DNA from: Hyphomicrobiales bacterium
GTDB lineage: Bacteria > Pseudomonadota > Alphaproteobacteria > Rhizobiales > Devosiaceae
Reading direction: 5' to 3'
DNA: 64,000 bases
Assembly: GCA_027487555.1 (NCBI GenBank)
Contig: JAIYDI010000051.1
Coordinates: 59,558 to 123,557 of the forward strand
How positions within the stretch are numbered: the stretch's first letter is position 1; every line of letters starts with the position of its first letter. Made by a program: the position numbers and the translations under genes. Shown here one piece after another: positions 46,391 through 54,800 of the stretch. The notes below the pieces were generated by a model that saw only the letters and a list, made by a program, of their open reading frames with translations, did no database searches and had not been told where the DNA came from.

Positions 46391-47686
46391 ATGCTTGAGA
46401 TCAATCTTGAGTCAGATCCGCTCAGCGAGACATTGCGCAACGATACGGTATCGGTTCTGTATGAACTGGCGCGTCAGGTTCCTGGGCAGCCGGTGACAAT
46501 CGTCGCGGGGCGCGAGCGGTTGCTGCTCTTGCAGGATCGGGGGCGCATTCGGCATGTGCTCGTCTCCAACGCTGACAACTATCTCAAGAATTTCGGCGGC
46601 TTCGAGATGCTGTTTGGCAGATCTCGCTTCACCACCGATGGGGATATCTGGCGCCAGTTGCAGGCAATTTCGCAGCCCTACATAGCGGGCGCGCGCCCCG
46701 CAGAGGTCGTCACTGCTTCGGTAACCGCGTTCGAGCGGGCGGCGGATCGCCTGTTGGCCGCTGGGCCGGGTCCGGTGGTCATCGACTCCATTCTCAATCG
46801 CGCGACTGGCGATGTCATCGCGGATGTCACTTTTGGCGATCACGGCCTCGACATCGAGAACACTGTTGAAGACTTGCGCAACGTCCTGCGCTTCGGCTCG
46901 CAGCTGAGCTGGAATATTGGCAGCCTGTCCGCGCTGGATGATCAGGACGAAAGGCGGGTTGCCGACGCTTCGCGCACCCGGCTCGCACAATCGATCACCG
47001 CGGCGCTCGAACGGTCGGGCACGATGGTCGGTGCGTCCGGCCTGCTCAAGAGCATTTTCGAGATGGAGATCGAGGGCTCGGACCCCGTGGCGGAGGTAGC
47101 CGCGCTGCTGTTTGCCGGCCTCGACACCTCGGCGGCAGCCATGGTGTGGGGATTGTTCCTCCTCGCAAATTCTCCCGACCTGCAGAACCATTTGCGACAG
47201 CACGTGCGTGGCGTACTTGGAAACGGGCCGCCTACACAGGAAATGCTGCAGCAAATCCCTGATCTTGCTGCATTCCGGGACGAGGTGATGCGCATTTTCC
47301 CACCGGTGCCGATGCTGGGTCGCATAGCCGTGGCCGGCGACGCCGTCGATGGCGTTCAGATCGACCCGGGCCAGAGAGTCTTGCTCTCCATTGTAGGACT
47401 TCACCATGACCCACAGACCTTCCCACGCCCGGGTCAGGTACAACTCTCGCGCTACAAGTCGGGGCGGCTTGACGGCGCAGCCGCGCAGAGCCACATGCCG
47501 TTCGGCGGCGGAAAACGCATCTGCGCGGGCGTGCGCATTGGGAACGTCGAACTGTTGACCGCCTTCGCGGTGCTGCTCAGCCGGGTCGAGGTCAAGCTCG
47601 CTGATCTCTCCCCACTGAAGTTCGAGTGGACCGCGAGCTTGCGCCGACGCGGAGGGCAGCGGCTGATGATCGCGGTGGCCCGCTAG
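46391..47686 (+). CDS. Cytochrome P450
   Basis: Soluble bacterial P450 of 431 aa. Signatures: I-helix oxygen-activation LFAGLDTSAAAMVW, K-helix ExxR in DEVMRIFPP, and haem-ligand loop FGGGKRICAG with Cys378. It should hydroxylate or otherwise oxidise a small molecule, with ferredoxin partners encoded elsewhere. GGAG precedes the ATG. Four bases separate it from the glycosyltransferase gene, which in turn overlaps a hydrolase-fold gene, so the three form one operon. A tailoring role (oxidise, then glycosylate) is inferred from that order. Confidence 0.95.
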   Translation: MLEINLESDPLSETLRNDTVSVLYELARQVPGQPVTIVAGRERLLLLQDRGRIRHVLVSNADNYLKNFGGFEMLFGRSRFTTDGDIWRQLQAISQPYIAGARPAEVVTASVTAFERAADRLLAAGPGPVVIDSILNRATGDVIADVTFGDHGLDIENTVEDLRNVLRFGSQLSWNIGSLSALDDQDERRVADASRTRLAQSITAALERSGTMVGASGLLKSIFEMEIEGSDPVAEVAALLFAGLDTSAAAMVWGLFLLANSPDLQNHLRQHVRGVLGNGPPTQEMLQQIPDLAAFRDEVMRIFPPVPMLGRIAVAGDAVDGVQIDPGQRVLLSIVGLHHDPQTFPRPGQVQLSRYKSGRLDGAAAQSHMPFGGGKRICAGVRIGNVELLTAFAVLLSRVEVKLADLSPLKFEWTASLRRRGGQRLMIAVAR

Positions 47687-47690
47687 TCCG

Positions 47691-48875
47691 ATGCGCATAT
47701 TGTTCTTTTCCGCGAACTGCGTTGTCGATCCGTCGAGTGGCGCCGCCATATCGCTGAGGACCATTCTCAACGAACTTGGCCGGCAGGGCCACATCGCAGC
47801 GTCTTTCGGGGGCACGATCTTCGATGTCCCGCCGGCAAGCTCCAGCGGTGCTGCCCTCGAGGGCCTGGGTGCCCGGCCAACCTCCCCCGATGATCCTGTC
47901 GGGTCTGCGTGGCTGATCGCCGACGAGAACGCGACGCATCATGTCGTCCCGATGGCGCGACTGAAGCGGCAGGACCAAAGCCGCAGCGACGAAGAGCGGA
48001 TAGCGAAGCTTGGGGTTGCCTTTGTCAGGGCGTTCCGCCCGGACATCTTCATCACTTACGGCGCGGGGCTGTGCGAGAAGCTCGTGACCGAAGCGGCGCG
48101 CGGTGCTGGGGTCAAGACCGTGTTTTATCTCGCCAATCCCGGATACAAGCGGCTTGCCAGCTTCGACCATATCGATCAGGTCGTGACCGATACGCAAGCG
48201 ACCACGGACCTGTACCGGGAGCGGCTGGGCTTGCAGGCCGTGCCGATCGGCAAGTTCGTTGCACCGCCCGCCCTACCCGACGAATCCGGTCCGCGGGATC
48301 GGGTCACCTTCGTCAATCCCGCCCCGGAAAAAGGCGTCACCCTGTTCTATCGCATTGCCGAACTCGCTGCCCGCGTTGCCCCGCAACTCAAGTTCCTTGT
48401 CGTTGAAAGCCGGGCAACCCTGGCGGCGGCCACCCAACGGACCGGCATGACCTTCACCCGGTTCAACAATGTCGAGACGGTCGGAATGCAGAAGCAGATG
48501 GGGCGGGTCTTCGCGCGCACCAGAATTCTTCTGCAGCCTTCGCTTTGGCATGAGAGTGGCGGCCGGGTTGCCATCGAGGCGGCGTCCCTGGGCATTCCGA
48601 TGGTGGTCAGCGACAGGGGCGGGCTTCCGGAAGTGCTGCGCGGCGCAGGTCTGCAGATTTCTCCGCCCCTCCCCCTGATCGAGAACCACTGGCTCATTCC
48701 GCCCCCGACGGCGGCAATCCCCTGGGTGGAAGCGCTGCGCAGTCTCGACGAGGACCCGGCCTTCTACGCCGAGCATTCCGCGGCAGCCCGCGCCTCCTGG
48801 CAGGCACACGACCCGGTCATCCGGACGCGTGAACTCGTGCATCTCTTTGAAGCGATCCTTGCCCGCCATGCCTGA
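47691..48875 (+). CDS. GT4-type glycosyltransferase in P450 operon
   Basis: GT-B glycosyltransferase of 394 aa. The N-terminus MRILFFSANCVVDPSSGAAI is the Rossmann start. The donor site reads LQPSLWHESGGRVAIEAASL with the two glutamates typical of GT4, followed by SDRGGLPEVL. It begins four bases after the P450 stop and its last 8 bases overlap the hydrolase-fold gene, so all three are probably translated together. The acceptor may be the P450 product or a surface glycan; the sequence cannot tell. Confidence 0.85.
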   Translation: MRILFFSANCVVDPSSGAAISLRTILNELGRQGHIAASFGGTIFDVPPASSSGAALEGLGARPTSPDDPVGSAWLIADENATHHVVPMARLKRQDQSRSDEERIAKLGVAFVRAFRPDIFITYGAGLCEKLVTEAARGAGVKTVFYLANPGYKRLASFDHIDQVVTDTQATTDLYRERLGLQAVPIGKFVAPPALPDESGPRDRVTFVNPAPEKGVTLFYRIAELAARVAPQLKFLVVESRATLAAATQRTGMTFTRFNNVETVGMQKQMGRVFARTRILLQPSLWHESGGRVAIEAASLGIPMVVSDRGGLPEVLRGAGLQISPPLPLIENHWLIPPPTAAIPWVEALRSLDEDPAFYAEHSAAARASWQAHDPVIRTRELVHLFEAILARHA

Positions 48876-49701
48876 TCCCGCCGAACTTCGGGTTGTCTCG
48901 GAGCAATTGCTGCTGCAGTTCGGGTCGGACTGGCTACCGGTGCATGTGCGCACCTTCCTGCCTCCCGGGGAGTCGGAGCAGACCCTGCTGTGCTTCCACG
49001 GGTTCATCGGCAATGGCCTCGATTTTGCCGAGCTGGCCCCGGTGCTGGCGCATCGCGGTATCAGGGTCATCTGCCCGGACATGATCGGCCGGGGCGATTC
49101 CGGCAGGTTCGATGAGCCGGGTCGCTATGATCTGCGCACGGTCGTGGCAGGGGCCGTGGCCGTGCTCGAGCGGTATGCGGATAGCCCCATTCGAATCCTG
49201 GGACTGCACTGGGGTGCCATCATTGCCGCCGTGGCGCTCCAACAGAGCCGACGAAAGACAGACCTGTTCATCGCCTGCGGCCTGCCACTGGACTTCGATC
49301 CCGGCGACGACCCCTTGGTCCGCTACGGTGTTGAGCTCGGCCGCCGGCCTGTCGGCACGCTGGAAGACGCCATTGCGGCAATCCAGGCTTCGCCGGAGTT
49401 CGGCGGCACGCTGCCGGCGCATCTCGCCGCGACCCGGCTGCGGCACAAGGACGGCACGGTCAGTCTCGCTTGCGACCCCGCCATAGCCAGCGCGACCATG
49501 CGCCTCGCCGGACGTCGATACGACCTGCGCGGGCCCCTGGCGGAGGTCTCGAAGACGGTCGTCCTGCTCAATGACCCGGGGCAAGCGGCCCTGAAGGTGC
49601 CGCAGGGGTTTGTCGAATACCCCGTGGTTGGCAGTCAGCTCGTGTCGCGCAACGGCATGCTGTCCGCTCTCGTCACAGGGCTGTTGCTATCGCGCCGCTA
49701 G
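48868..49701 (+). CDS. Alpha/beta-hydrolase-fold protein lacking catalytic residues
   Basis: Protein of 277 aa with the alpha/beta-hydrolase fold: LLCFHGFIGNGLDF (oxyanion strand), MIGRGDSGR and the nucleophile elbow. The elbow reads GLHWGA, placing His114 where Ser, Asp or Cys is required, and the C-terminal strand where catalytic His should follow Gly reads VVGSQLV. It therefore looks like a pseudo-hydrolase or an enzyme with a different mechanism. The start at 48868 overlaps the glycosyltransferase stop. It is the third gene of the P450 operon and may bind, shuttle or present the product. Confidence 0.8.
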   Translation: MPDPAELRVVSEQLLLQFGSDWLPVHVRTFLPPGESEQTLLCFHGFIGNGLDFAELAPVLAHRGIRVICPDMIGRGDSGRFDEPGRYDLRTVVAGAVAVLERYADSPIRILGLHWGAIIAAVALQQSRRKTDLFIACGLPLDFDPGDDPLVRYGVELGRRPVGTLEDAIAAIQASPEFGGTLPAHLAATRLRHKDGTVSLACDPAIASATMRLAGRRYDLRGPLAEVSKTVVLLNDPGQAALKVPQGFVEYPVVGSQLVSRNGMLSALVTGLLLSRR

Positions 49702-49791
49702 TGCGCTTCCAGGGACGTTGCATGACTTTCCTGGTTCAAAGGCGTGACAAGGCCGGCAATGGGATCGTCCATATGTCCTTGCCCAGAGCCC

Positions 49792-51225
49792 TCAACTGCT
49801 TCTGGACGAACGCAGAAACCGGCTCGGGCGCAGGATGGCCAGAGTTGAAATCGCCACCGGACCGCGGGCCTGCGCAACCCTAAGGGTCAGTTCAACGACC
49901 CGAACGGGCTCAAGATCGACAATGCGCCGGTAGCCGATGGAGTGCAGCTCGACCAGCGGCCTCGGGGCAGACCCACTCTCGTCGCGCACAGATACTGTCA
50001 AGACGTCGATCTGTTGGCCCTGCGCGATATCCTCGCCCAGCACCAGACCATCGATGAGCACGGGCTCGGGCCAGCGCAGAATCAGCGTCGGCTCCTTGCT
50101 GTCCGCGATCGCCGGCAGGTCCTTGCCGGGGAAGAACCCTCCGCCCGCCCGCTGCCATCGCGCGTCGCCGCTGATGTCACGATCGCCAAGCTCACCGATC
50201 AGTCTGCCAAGTTGCTCGAGTACCGCCTGGTCGGGGGCCGCGATGATGCCGCTCGCATCGGGGGGAACGTTGAGGAGGAATGTTGCGTTGCCGCCAACGC
50301 TGCGGCGGTAGATGTCGAACAATGCCTCGGCCGGGCGCACGGCGCCATCTTCAGCCCGATGATGGAACCAACCCGGTCGGATGGATGTATTGACCTCGGC
50401 CGGATACCAGACCAGAGGGTCCGCACTGGCGAGGATGGCGTTTCGGCTGCCCAGATCGTCCTCGTCGGAACGCACCAGCCGCGCAAACTGGCCGTCATCG
50501 GCCTGCTGCGAGCGCGATGCCGTGCGCTCGGCATCGCGCAGCGAGGCCGGAACGACGCTCCATTCGTTCTCGCGGGTATGGCCGGCTTCATTGCCACACC
50601 AGCGCACGTCGGGACCGCAGACGCTGATGACGGCGTCGGGCTGCAGGTCACGCACAAGTGCGAAGTAGCGATCCCAGTCGTAGAGCTGTACCCGACCGTT
50701 GGCCCCCTCGCCATTGGCGCCGTCAAACCAGACTGTGAAGATGGGCCCGTAGCCGGTGAGCAGCTCCCGCAATTGGGCGACGAAAAAATCGTCATAGCCG
50801 GTCCCGGTGCCGTAGCTCGCCTCGGTTCTATCCCACGGCGAAAGATACACCCCGAATTTCAGTCCCGCCGCGGCGCAGGCGGCTGCGACTTCGGCCACCA
50901 GATCGCCCTGCCCCTTGCGCCAGGGACTGGCGGCGACGGAGTGCTCAGTTGCCCTGCTTGGCCAGAGACAGAAGCCGTCATGGTGCTTGCAGGTCAGGAT
51001 CAGCCCCCGCATGCCGGCGGCTTTCAGGCTCCGCACCCATTGGGCGGCATCGAGGGCGCTGGGGTTGAAGAGCGCCGGGTCTTCATGGCCGATCCCCCAT
51101 TCGCGATCGGTCATCGTGTTGATGCCAAAATGGACAAAGCCGTAGAATTCGAGCTGCTGCCAGGCGATCTGCCGCGCGCTCGGCCTGACCGCGGCAGCTT
51201 CGGCAATGCGCGCATCCGGGTTCAT
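49792..51225 (-). CDS. GH29 alpha-L-fucosidase
   Basis: Glycoside hydrolase family 29 enzyme of 477 aa removing alpha-L-fucose from glycans. Motifs: FGVHFG-like YGFVHFGINT near residue 30, TCKHHDGFCLWPS, GVYLSPWDR and TVWFDGANGEG with the nucleophile Asp168. The C-terminal about 130 residues form a beta-sandwich accessory domain. There is no signal peptide, so it would act on imported or internal substrates. GGAG six nt before the ATG fixes the start. It is convergent with the P450 operon and may belong to glycan use rather than to that operon. Confidence 0.92.
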   Translation of the reverse strand: MNPDARIAEAAAVRPSARQIAWQQLEFYGFVHFGINTMTDREWGIGHEDPALFNPSALDAAQWVRSLKAAGMRGLILTCKHHDGFCLWPSRATEHSVAASPWRKGQGDLVAEVAAACAAAGLKFGVYLSPWDRTEASYGTGTGYDDFFVAQLRELLTGYGPIFTVWFDGANGEGANGRVQLYDWDRYFALVRDLQPDAVISVCGPDVRWCGNEAGHTRENEWSVVPASLRDAERTASRSQQADDGQFARLVRSDEDDLGSRNAILASADPLVWYPAEVNTSIRPGWFHHRAEDGAVRPAEALFDIYRRSVGGNATFLLNVPPDASGIIAAPDQAVLEQLGRLIGELGDRDISGDARWQRAGGGFFPGKDLPAIADSKEPTLILRWPEPVLIDGLVLGEDIAQGQQIDVLTVSVRDESGSAPRPLVELHSIGYRRIVDLEPVRVVELTLRVAQARGPVAISTLAILRPSRFLRSSRSS

Positions 51226-51662
51226 CGAAAACTCCAGTTTCAGGCTGCCCCAGCCAACTCAAGACGGACACTGCCCCCGCGACAGCCGCGGGTGCGGCGT
51301 CCCGGCATTTGGCACTGCAGTAGCGCGCCGGGAATGGTGGGACTTGGGACGACCGGGGGTTTTCCACGCAAGATGCCACGAGGCCAGCGGCAACTCGTCC
51401 GCTCGCGCTGCAAAGCGGGGTACCAGCTCCGGTCGCCCTCGCCGGGCACGAGTCGCCGGCAGTCTCGAAGACGCCGGCTGTCTGGCACCCGGACGAGCCC
51501 CCAATGGTGCAGGCGCCTCTGTCTTCGGGTGTCTGGCCGCCACAAACCGTGCTGGCGCCAGAATGCGTCGGGGAAGAAGTGGCGACCTTCCTCCGGTTGG
51601 CAATGCGCCGCCAAGCAAGGATTTGGATCACGTCAGCGCTTCAGGCAAAAATCTGAAACGAC
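51226..51662. other. Intergenic region upstream of the fucosidase gene
   Basis: About 440 bases. It should carry the fucosidase promoter. Open frames here overlap each other on both strands without ribosome-binding sites or family resemblance. Its far end carries palindromic repeat copy 3. Confidence 0.4.
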
Positions 51663-51666
51663 CTAG
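51624..51666. repeat. Dispersed palindromic repeat, copy 3 (degenerate)
   Basis: TGGATCACGTCAGCGCTTCA at 51624-51643 matches the left arm of copy 2 with few changes, followed by a degraded right arm (CTGAAACGACCTAG). It overlaps the stop codon of the minus-strand gene ending at 51663, so the element supplies that stop. Confidence 0.7.
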
Positions 51667-52043
51667 AGACCGGAGGAGGGGAAGCAGTCGGCGAGGCTCA
51701 GGCGCAGCGCCGCAGGGTCCTTCCAGAGCAGATAATCGTCAATCTGCGGCCTGACTTCCTCATCATAGGTCAGCGCGAGCGCTTCGACATCGCTGCGCTG
51801 CCATCCCAGCCGCGCGGCATCGGCCGCTAGCGCGCCTTCGAGCCGCGACAGTTCGGCTAGTGCGGCAGCCTGCTGCTCGGGTGAGGTGAACGCATCCGTC
51901 TTGACCAAATTCGCATAAGCCGCGGCACACCAGAATGCCTGATCCGCTTCGGGGGATAGCTCCTGCGCCTTGACCTGCAGCGTTCCCAGACACAACGCGG
52001 CAATGAGGATGGCACACATATGAGTGACAGTACGAAGGGTCAT
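51663..52043 (-). CDS. Small exported protein B of a coupled pair
   Basis: Not recognised. It has 126 aa with a signal peptide (ILIAALCLGTLQVKAQ). The mature helical protein has two cysteines, one near its start (FWCAAAYANLV) and one near its end (LADCFPSS), which could form a disulfide. The gene start overlaps the end of the upstream exported-protein gene by 4 nt, implying a stoichiometric pair. Its stop codon lies inside palindromic repeat copy 3. Confidence 0.65.
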   Translation of the reverse strand: MTLRTVTHMCAILIAALCLGTLQVKAQELSPEADQAFWCAAAYANLVKTDAFTSPEQQAAALAELSRLEGALAADAARLGWQRSDVEALALTYDEEVRPQIDDYLLWKDPAALRLSLADCFPSSGL

Positions 52044-52522
52044 TGGCTCACCTGCTTGAGCTGAAGTTCAAGACCCTGCGCAGCCGACGGGCACGTCCTG
52101 AGGTCGATCGCCAGTTCGCCGGGCTGCTTTGTGGCGGCATAGTTGGCCGTCCTCGGTTGCGTGAACCGGTAGAAGTAGCTGTCTATCGCTTGCGACTGCT
52201 CGAAGGCGAGGCCCTTGGCGAAGAGTTCGGTGCGGTTTGCGTCAAGCAGCGCGCCCAGCGCGTCACGCAGCTTCTGCGCATTGGCGAGGCGCTTGGGGTC
52301 GGTCAGGACCGCATGCTCGTTGATCAGCTGCCCGATGGTCTCGTAGCACAAAGCGGCCGCCCGGTGCGCTGATGTCACCCACGGCTCGAGCGCCTCGTCG
52401 AGAACAACAACATCCGCCGCAGGCGCTGATGACATCGCATCCTGCGCCAGTACCGCCGTTGGCGGCAGAAACAGACCAAGCGCGACACATGCGCCAGCGG
52501 CCGACCGAACCCAGTTTCTCAC
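52040..52522 (-). CDS. Small exported protein A of a coupled pair
   Basis: Not recognised. It has 160 aa with a signal peptide (ACVALGLFLPPTAVLAQ) and a helical mature part. Like its partner it has one Cys early (ALCYETIGQLI) and one near the end (DLRTCPSAA). The GTG start at 52522 is chosen because GAGG lies six nt upstream and the signal peptide then begins normally; the frame upstream to 52810 is open but lacks any signal. It overlaps the partner gene by 4 nt. Confidence 0.65.
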   Translation of the reverse strand: MRNWVRSAAGACVALGLFLPPTAVLAQDAMSSAPAADVVVLDEALEPWVTSAHRAAALCYETIGQLINEHAVLTDPKRLANAQKLRDALGALLDANRTELFAKGLAFEQSQAIDSYFYRFTQPRTANYAATKQPGELAIDLRTCPSAAQGLELQLKQVSQ

Positions 52523-53240
52523 CAAACGCCTCGCGTCAGAGACTAACTCAACTGCGTGCAGTTGGCGGCGTTCTGGTGCGGGCGTCAAGGCTTCGGCACC
52601 CGACATTTGCACCAGGCGAGGATGAGATCGGGGCCAGACCGACGCCAACTCCTCTTGCTGCCACCGAGCACGCGGGCTCGGCACAGCGCCCAACGCTGAC
52701 CCGGTCCCGCGCTGTGTTCCCGCGTCGCTGTGGTTGCCCGATCCCTCAGCCTCCGCCATTTGCTGGCGACAGAGTGGGTCGCCCCCAAAGCGTGACCGCA
52801 CCCCGATCACACTCCGGTAGGCAAATCGACTGACCGGCTACCCTGAGCGGTCAGGGCCGAAAACGCCTGCCGCACGAGCGGCAATTGCGAGGCGGATGTC
52901 AGATCGATCACAGCCCATGCGCCACGGGCGAGCTGTCGCGCCGCACCTCGCAAGACTGGGTGGAATGGCGGACTGGCCTACAGGTCCTGGGTCCTTGCCG
53001 GGGCGCCCGCCGGGATTTCGGAGCGTGATGACGGGCGACGATGGGTGCGCGGCCGCGACGTGCCCATGTCATCGTCAGTAACCCCGTCTGGAGGGGGCAC
53101 GTTGCCACTGCCCTATGGTTGAGGGCGATGACTTGGCACGCGACTCCGACACGTGCGGCACCTTATGGCACGTGGATAGAACGTCCCTCGGTCGAAGACA
53201 GGAAAACGGCTCAGCACTCGCTTGAGTGAGTCAGCGCGTG
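52523..53240. other. Long gene-poor region
   Basis: About 720 bases between the divergent exported-protein pair and zur operon. No supported coding sequence; frames on both strands are short, Arg-rich and overlapping. It should hold the promoter for the exported-protein pair. It may be the remains of lost genes. Confidence 0.4.
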
Positions 53241-53257
53241 ATGTTATTACGTTACAT
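53241..53257. promoter_or_regulatory. Zur-box-like palindrome upstream of zur
   Basis: ATGTTATTACGTTACAT is close to the proteobacterial Zur consensus (ATGTTAT-ANT-ATAACAT), matching both outer half-site ends. It lies 28 bases before the zur ATG, where a repressor would block transcription, so zinc-dependent autoregulation of the whole operon is likely. Confidence 0.6.
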
Positions 53258-53284
53258 GGTTTCTTGCCATAGGATGGACTTCTG

Positions 53285-53689
53285 ATGCTGGTCGAGCCGT
53301 TGCTGACGCCAAACCAGCAGTTGGTCCTGAGGGCACTGGCCGACGCAGCGTCGCCGTTGAGCGCCTATGCCATTCTTGAGCGCTTGCAGGACACCACCAT
53401 CCGGGCGCCGTTGCAGGTGTACCGGGCGCTCGAAAAGCTCATGGAACGGGGTCTGGTGCACCGCCTCGAAAGCCTCAATGCATTTGTCGCATGCGAGCAT
53501 GCGGGAGATCACGCAGAGCGCCCGGTGGCTTTTGCGATCTGCGAGAGTTGCGGCTGGGTGGAGGAGTTCGCGGATACCTCGGTCGCCAATGGTCTGGACC
53601 TCTGGTCCAAAGGCCACGGCTTTATTGCGCGACGCGTCACAGTTGAACTGCGTGGACTATGCGGCAATTGCAATGAGGTGGCGAAGTGA
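53285..53689 (+). CDS. zur: Zinc uptake regulator Zur (Fur family)
   Basis: Fur-family repressor of 134 aa. A winged-helix N-terminus (LTPNQQLVLRALADAASPLSA) is followed by HRLESLNAFVAC, typical of Zur rather than Fur. The two CxxC pairs (CESC and CGNC) form the structural zinc site. When zinc is plentiful it should repress zinc-uptake and zinc-sparing genes. A Zur-box-like palindrome lies 28 bases upstream. Its stop overlaps the GTG start of the first CobW gene (GTGA), placing both in one operon. The znu transporter is not in the window. Confidence 0.92.
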   Translation: MLVEPLLTPNQQLVLRALADAASPLSAYAILERLQDTTIRAPLQVYRALEKLMERGLVHRLESLNAFVACEHAGDHAERPVAFAICESCGWVEEFADTSVANGLDLWSKGHGFIARRVTVELRGLCGNCNEVAK

Positions 53690-54774
53690 CGGAGCCCGGC
53701 GCAACCGACACACAACCCATACCAGTCTACCTGCTCACCGGGTTTCTCGGATCAGGCAAGACCACTCTGCTCAACCGCATGATGGCGCCCGGCGGTCCGC
53801 GCGCGGCCGTCATCGTCAACGAGTATGGCAATGTGCCGATCGACAACGACCTGCTTCAGGTCACGGGCGAGGACATGACCTTCGCCGAAACCTCGACAGG
53901 CTGCATCTGCTGTGAACCCGGAAACGACATCATCTCGACGCTGGCGCGCCTTTCGGAAGCCATGGATGAGGGCAAGACCGGTCGCATCGAGCGGGTGGTG
54001 ATCGAGACGACGGGCCTTGCCGACCCGGCACCGATCATCAATCAGATGCTGCTGGCCGCGCCCCATCGGATCGCTGGGCGGTATTTCGAGCTGGCCTCAG
54101 TCATTACCACGCTCGACGCGGTTCGCGGTCAACAGACGGTTGACGAGCGCATTGTCGGCCACAAGCAGCTCGCGTTCGCCGATCGGATCGCCCTGACCAA
54201 GTCCGACCTGCTCGGGCATGACCAAGCCGACCACCGCCACGTACTTTATGACCTGATCAACCGGATCAATCCAGGTGCGCATGTGGTCGACGTGCAGGCG
54301 CCGCTGGCCGCTCCAGAGACGCTGTTGTCCCCCGGATCGTACGGCCCAACCAATCGGGGCAGCAATGCCGTGGCGTGGCTGGCTGCCGAAAGCCCGCTCG
54401 CCCGGGCATTCGCCAGTCCATCGGCGCCACCGGTCGCCTCTCTATCGCGCCATTCCGGCATCTACAGCACAAGCATGGTGATGGAGGAACCGGTCGCAGC
54501 CCGCGAACTAGTGGCCTTCATCGACATGCTCCGCCGCGCTGCCGGGCCCAGGCTGCTTCGCCTCAAGGGTCTCGTGTCACTCAACGACGACCCTGACCGG
54601 CCAATGCTACTGCATCTGGTTCAGGACATCTTTCACCCGCCCGTCCGGCTCGAACGATGGCCAAGCGACGACCGACGGACACGACTTGTACTGATTGCCG
54701 ATGGCATCGACGAGGCGGCGCTAGACAGCTTCCTCAACACTCTCAAGGCCAGCCCGGGCCGCAAGCGGGCCTGA
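53686..54774 (+). CDS. CobW/COG0523 zinc-chaperone GTPase, first copy
   Basis: G3E-family GTPase of 362 aa thought to deliver zinc to client proteins in zinc starvation. Walker A reads GFLGSGKTTLLN, the metal motif is GCICC (CxCC), and ETTGLADPAP and TKSD complete the GTPase set; a C-terminal CobW domain follows. It starts with GTG inside the zur stop. It lacks the His-rich linker seen in many homologues. The second, shorter paralogue begins 27 bases after its stop; the two are clearly diverged, not a recent duplication. Confidence 0.9.
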   Translation: MTEPGATDTQPIPVYLLTGFLGSGKTTLLNRMMAPGGPRAAVIVNEYGNVPIDNDLLQVTGEDMTFAETSTGCICCEPGNDIISTLARLSEAMDEGKTGRIERVVIETTGLADPAPIINQMLLAAPHRIAGRYFELASVITTLDAVRGQQTVDERIVGHKQLAFADRIALTKSDLLGHDQADHRHVLYDLINRINPGAHVVDVQAPLAAPETLLSPGSYGPTNRGSNAVAWLAAESPLARAFASPSAPPVASLSRHSGIYSTSMVMEEPVAARELVAFIDMLRRAAGPRLLRLKGLVSLNDDPDRPMLLHLVQDIFHPPVRLERWPSDDRRTRLVLIADGIDEAALDSFLNTLKASPGRKRA

Positions 54775-54800
54775 CTGATTCTCCCGAAAGGACCATCCCT

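Noticed and set aside
52523..52810. N-terminal extension of exported protein A
   Set aside because: The frame is open but lacks a signal peptide at its start, and the GTG at 52522 has a good ribosome-binding site and signal peptide.
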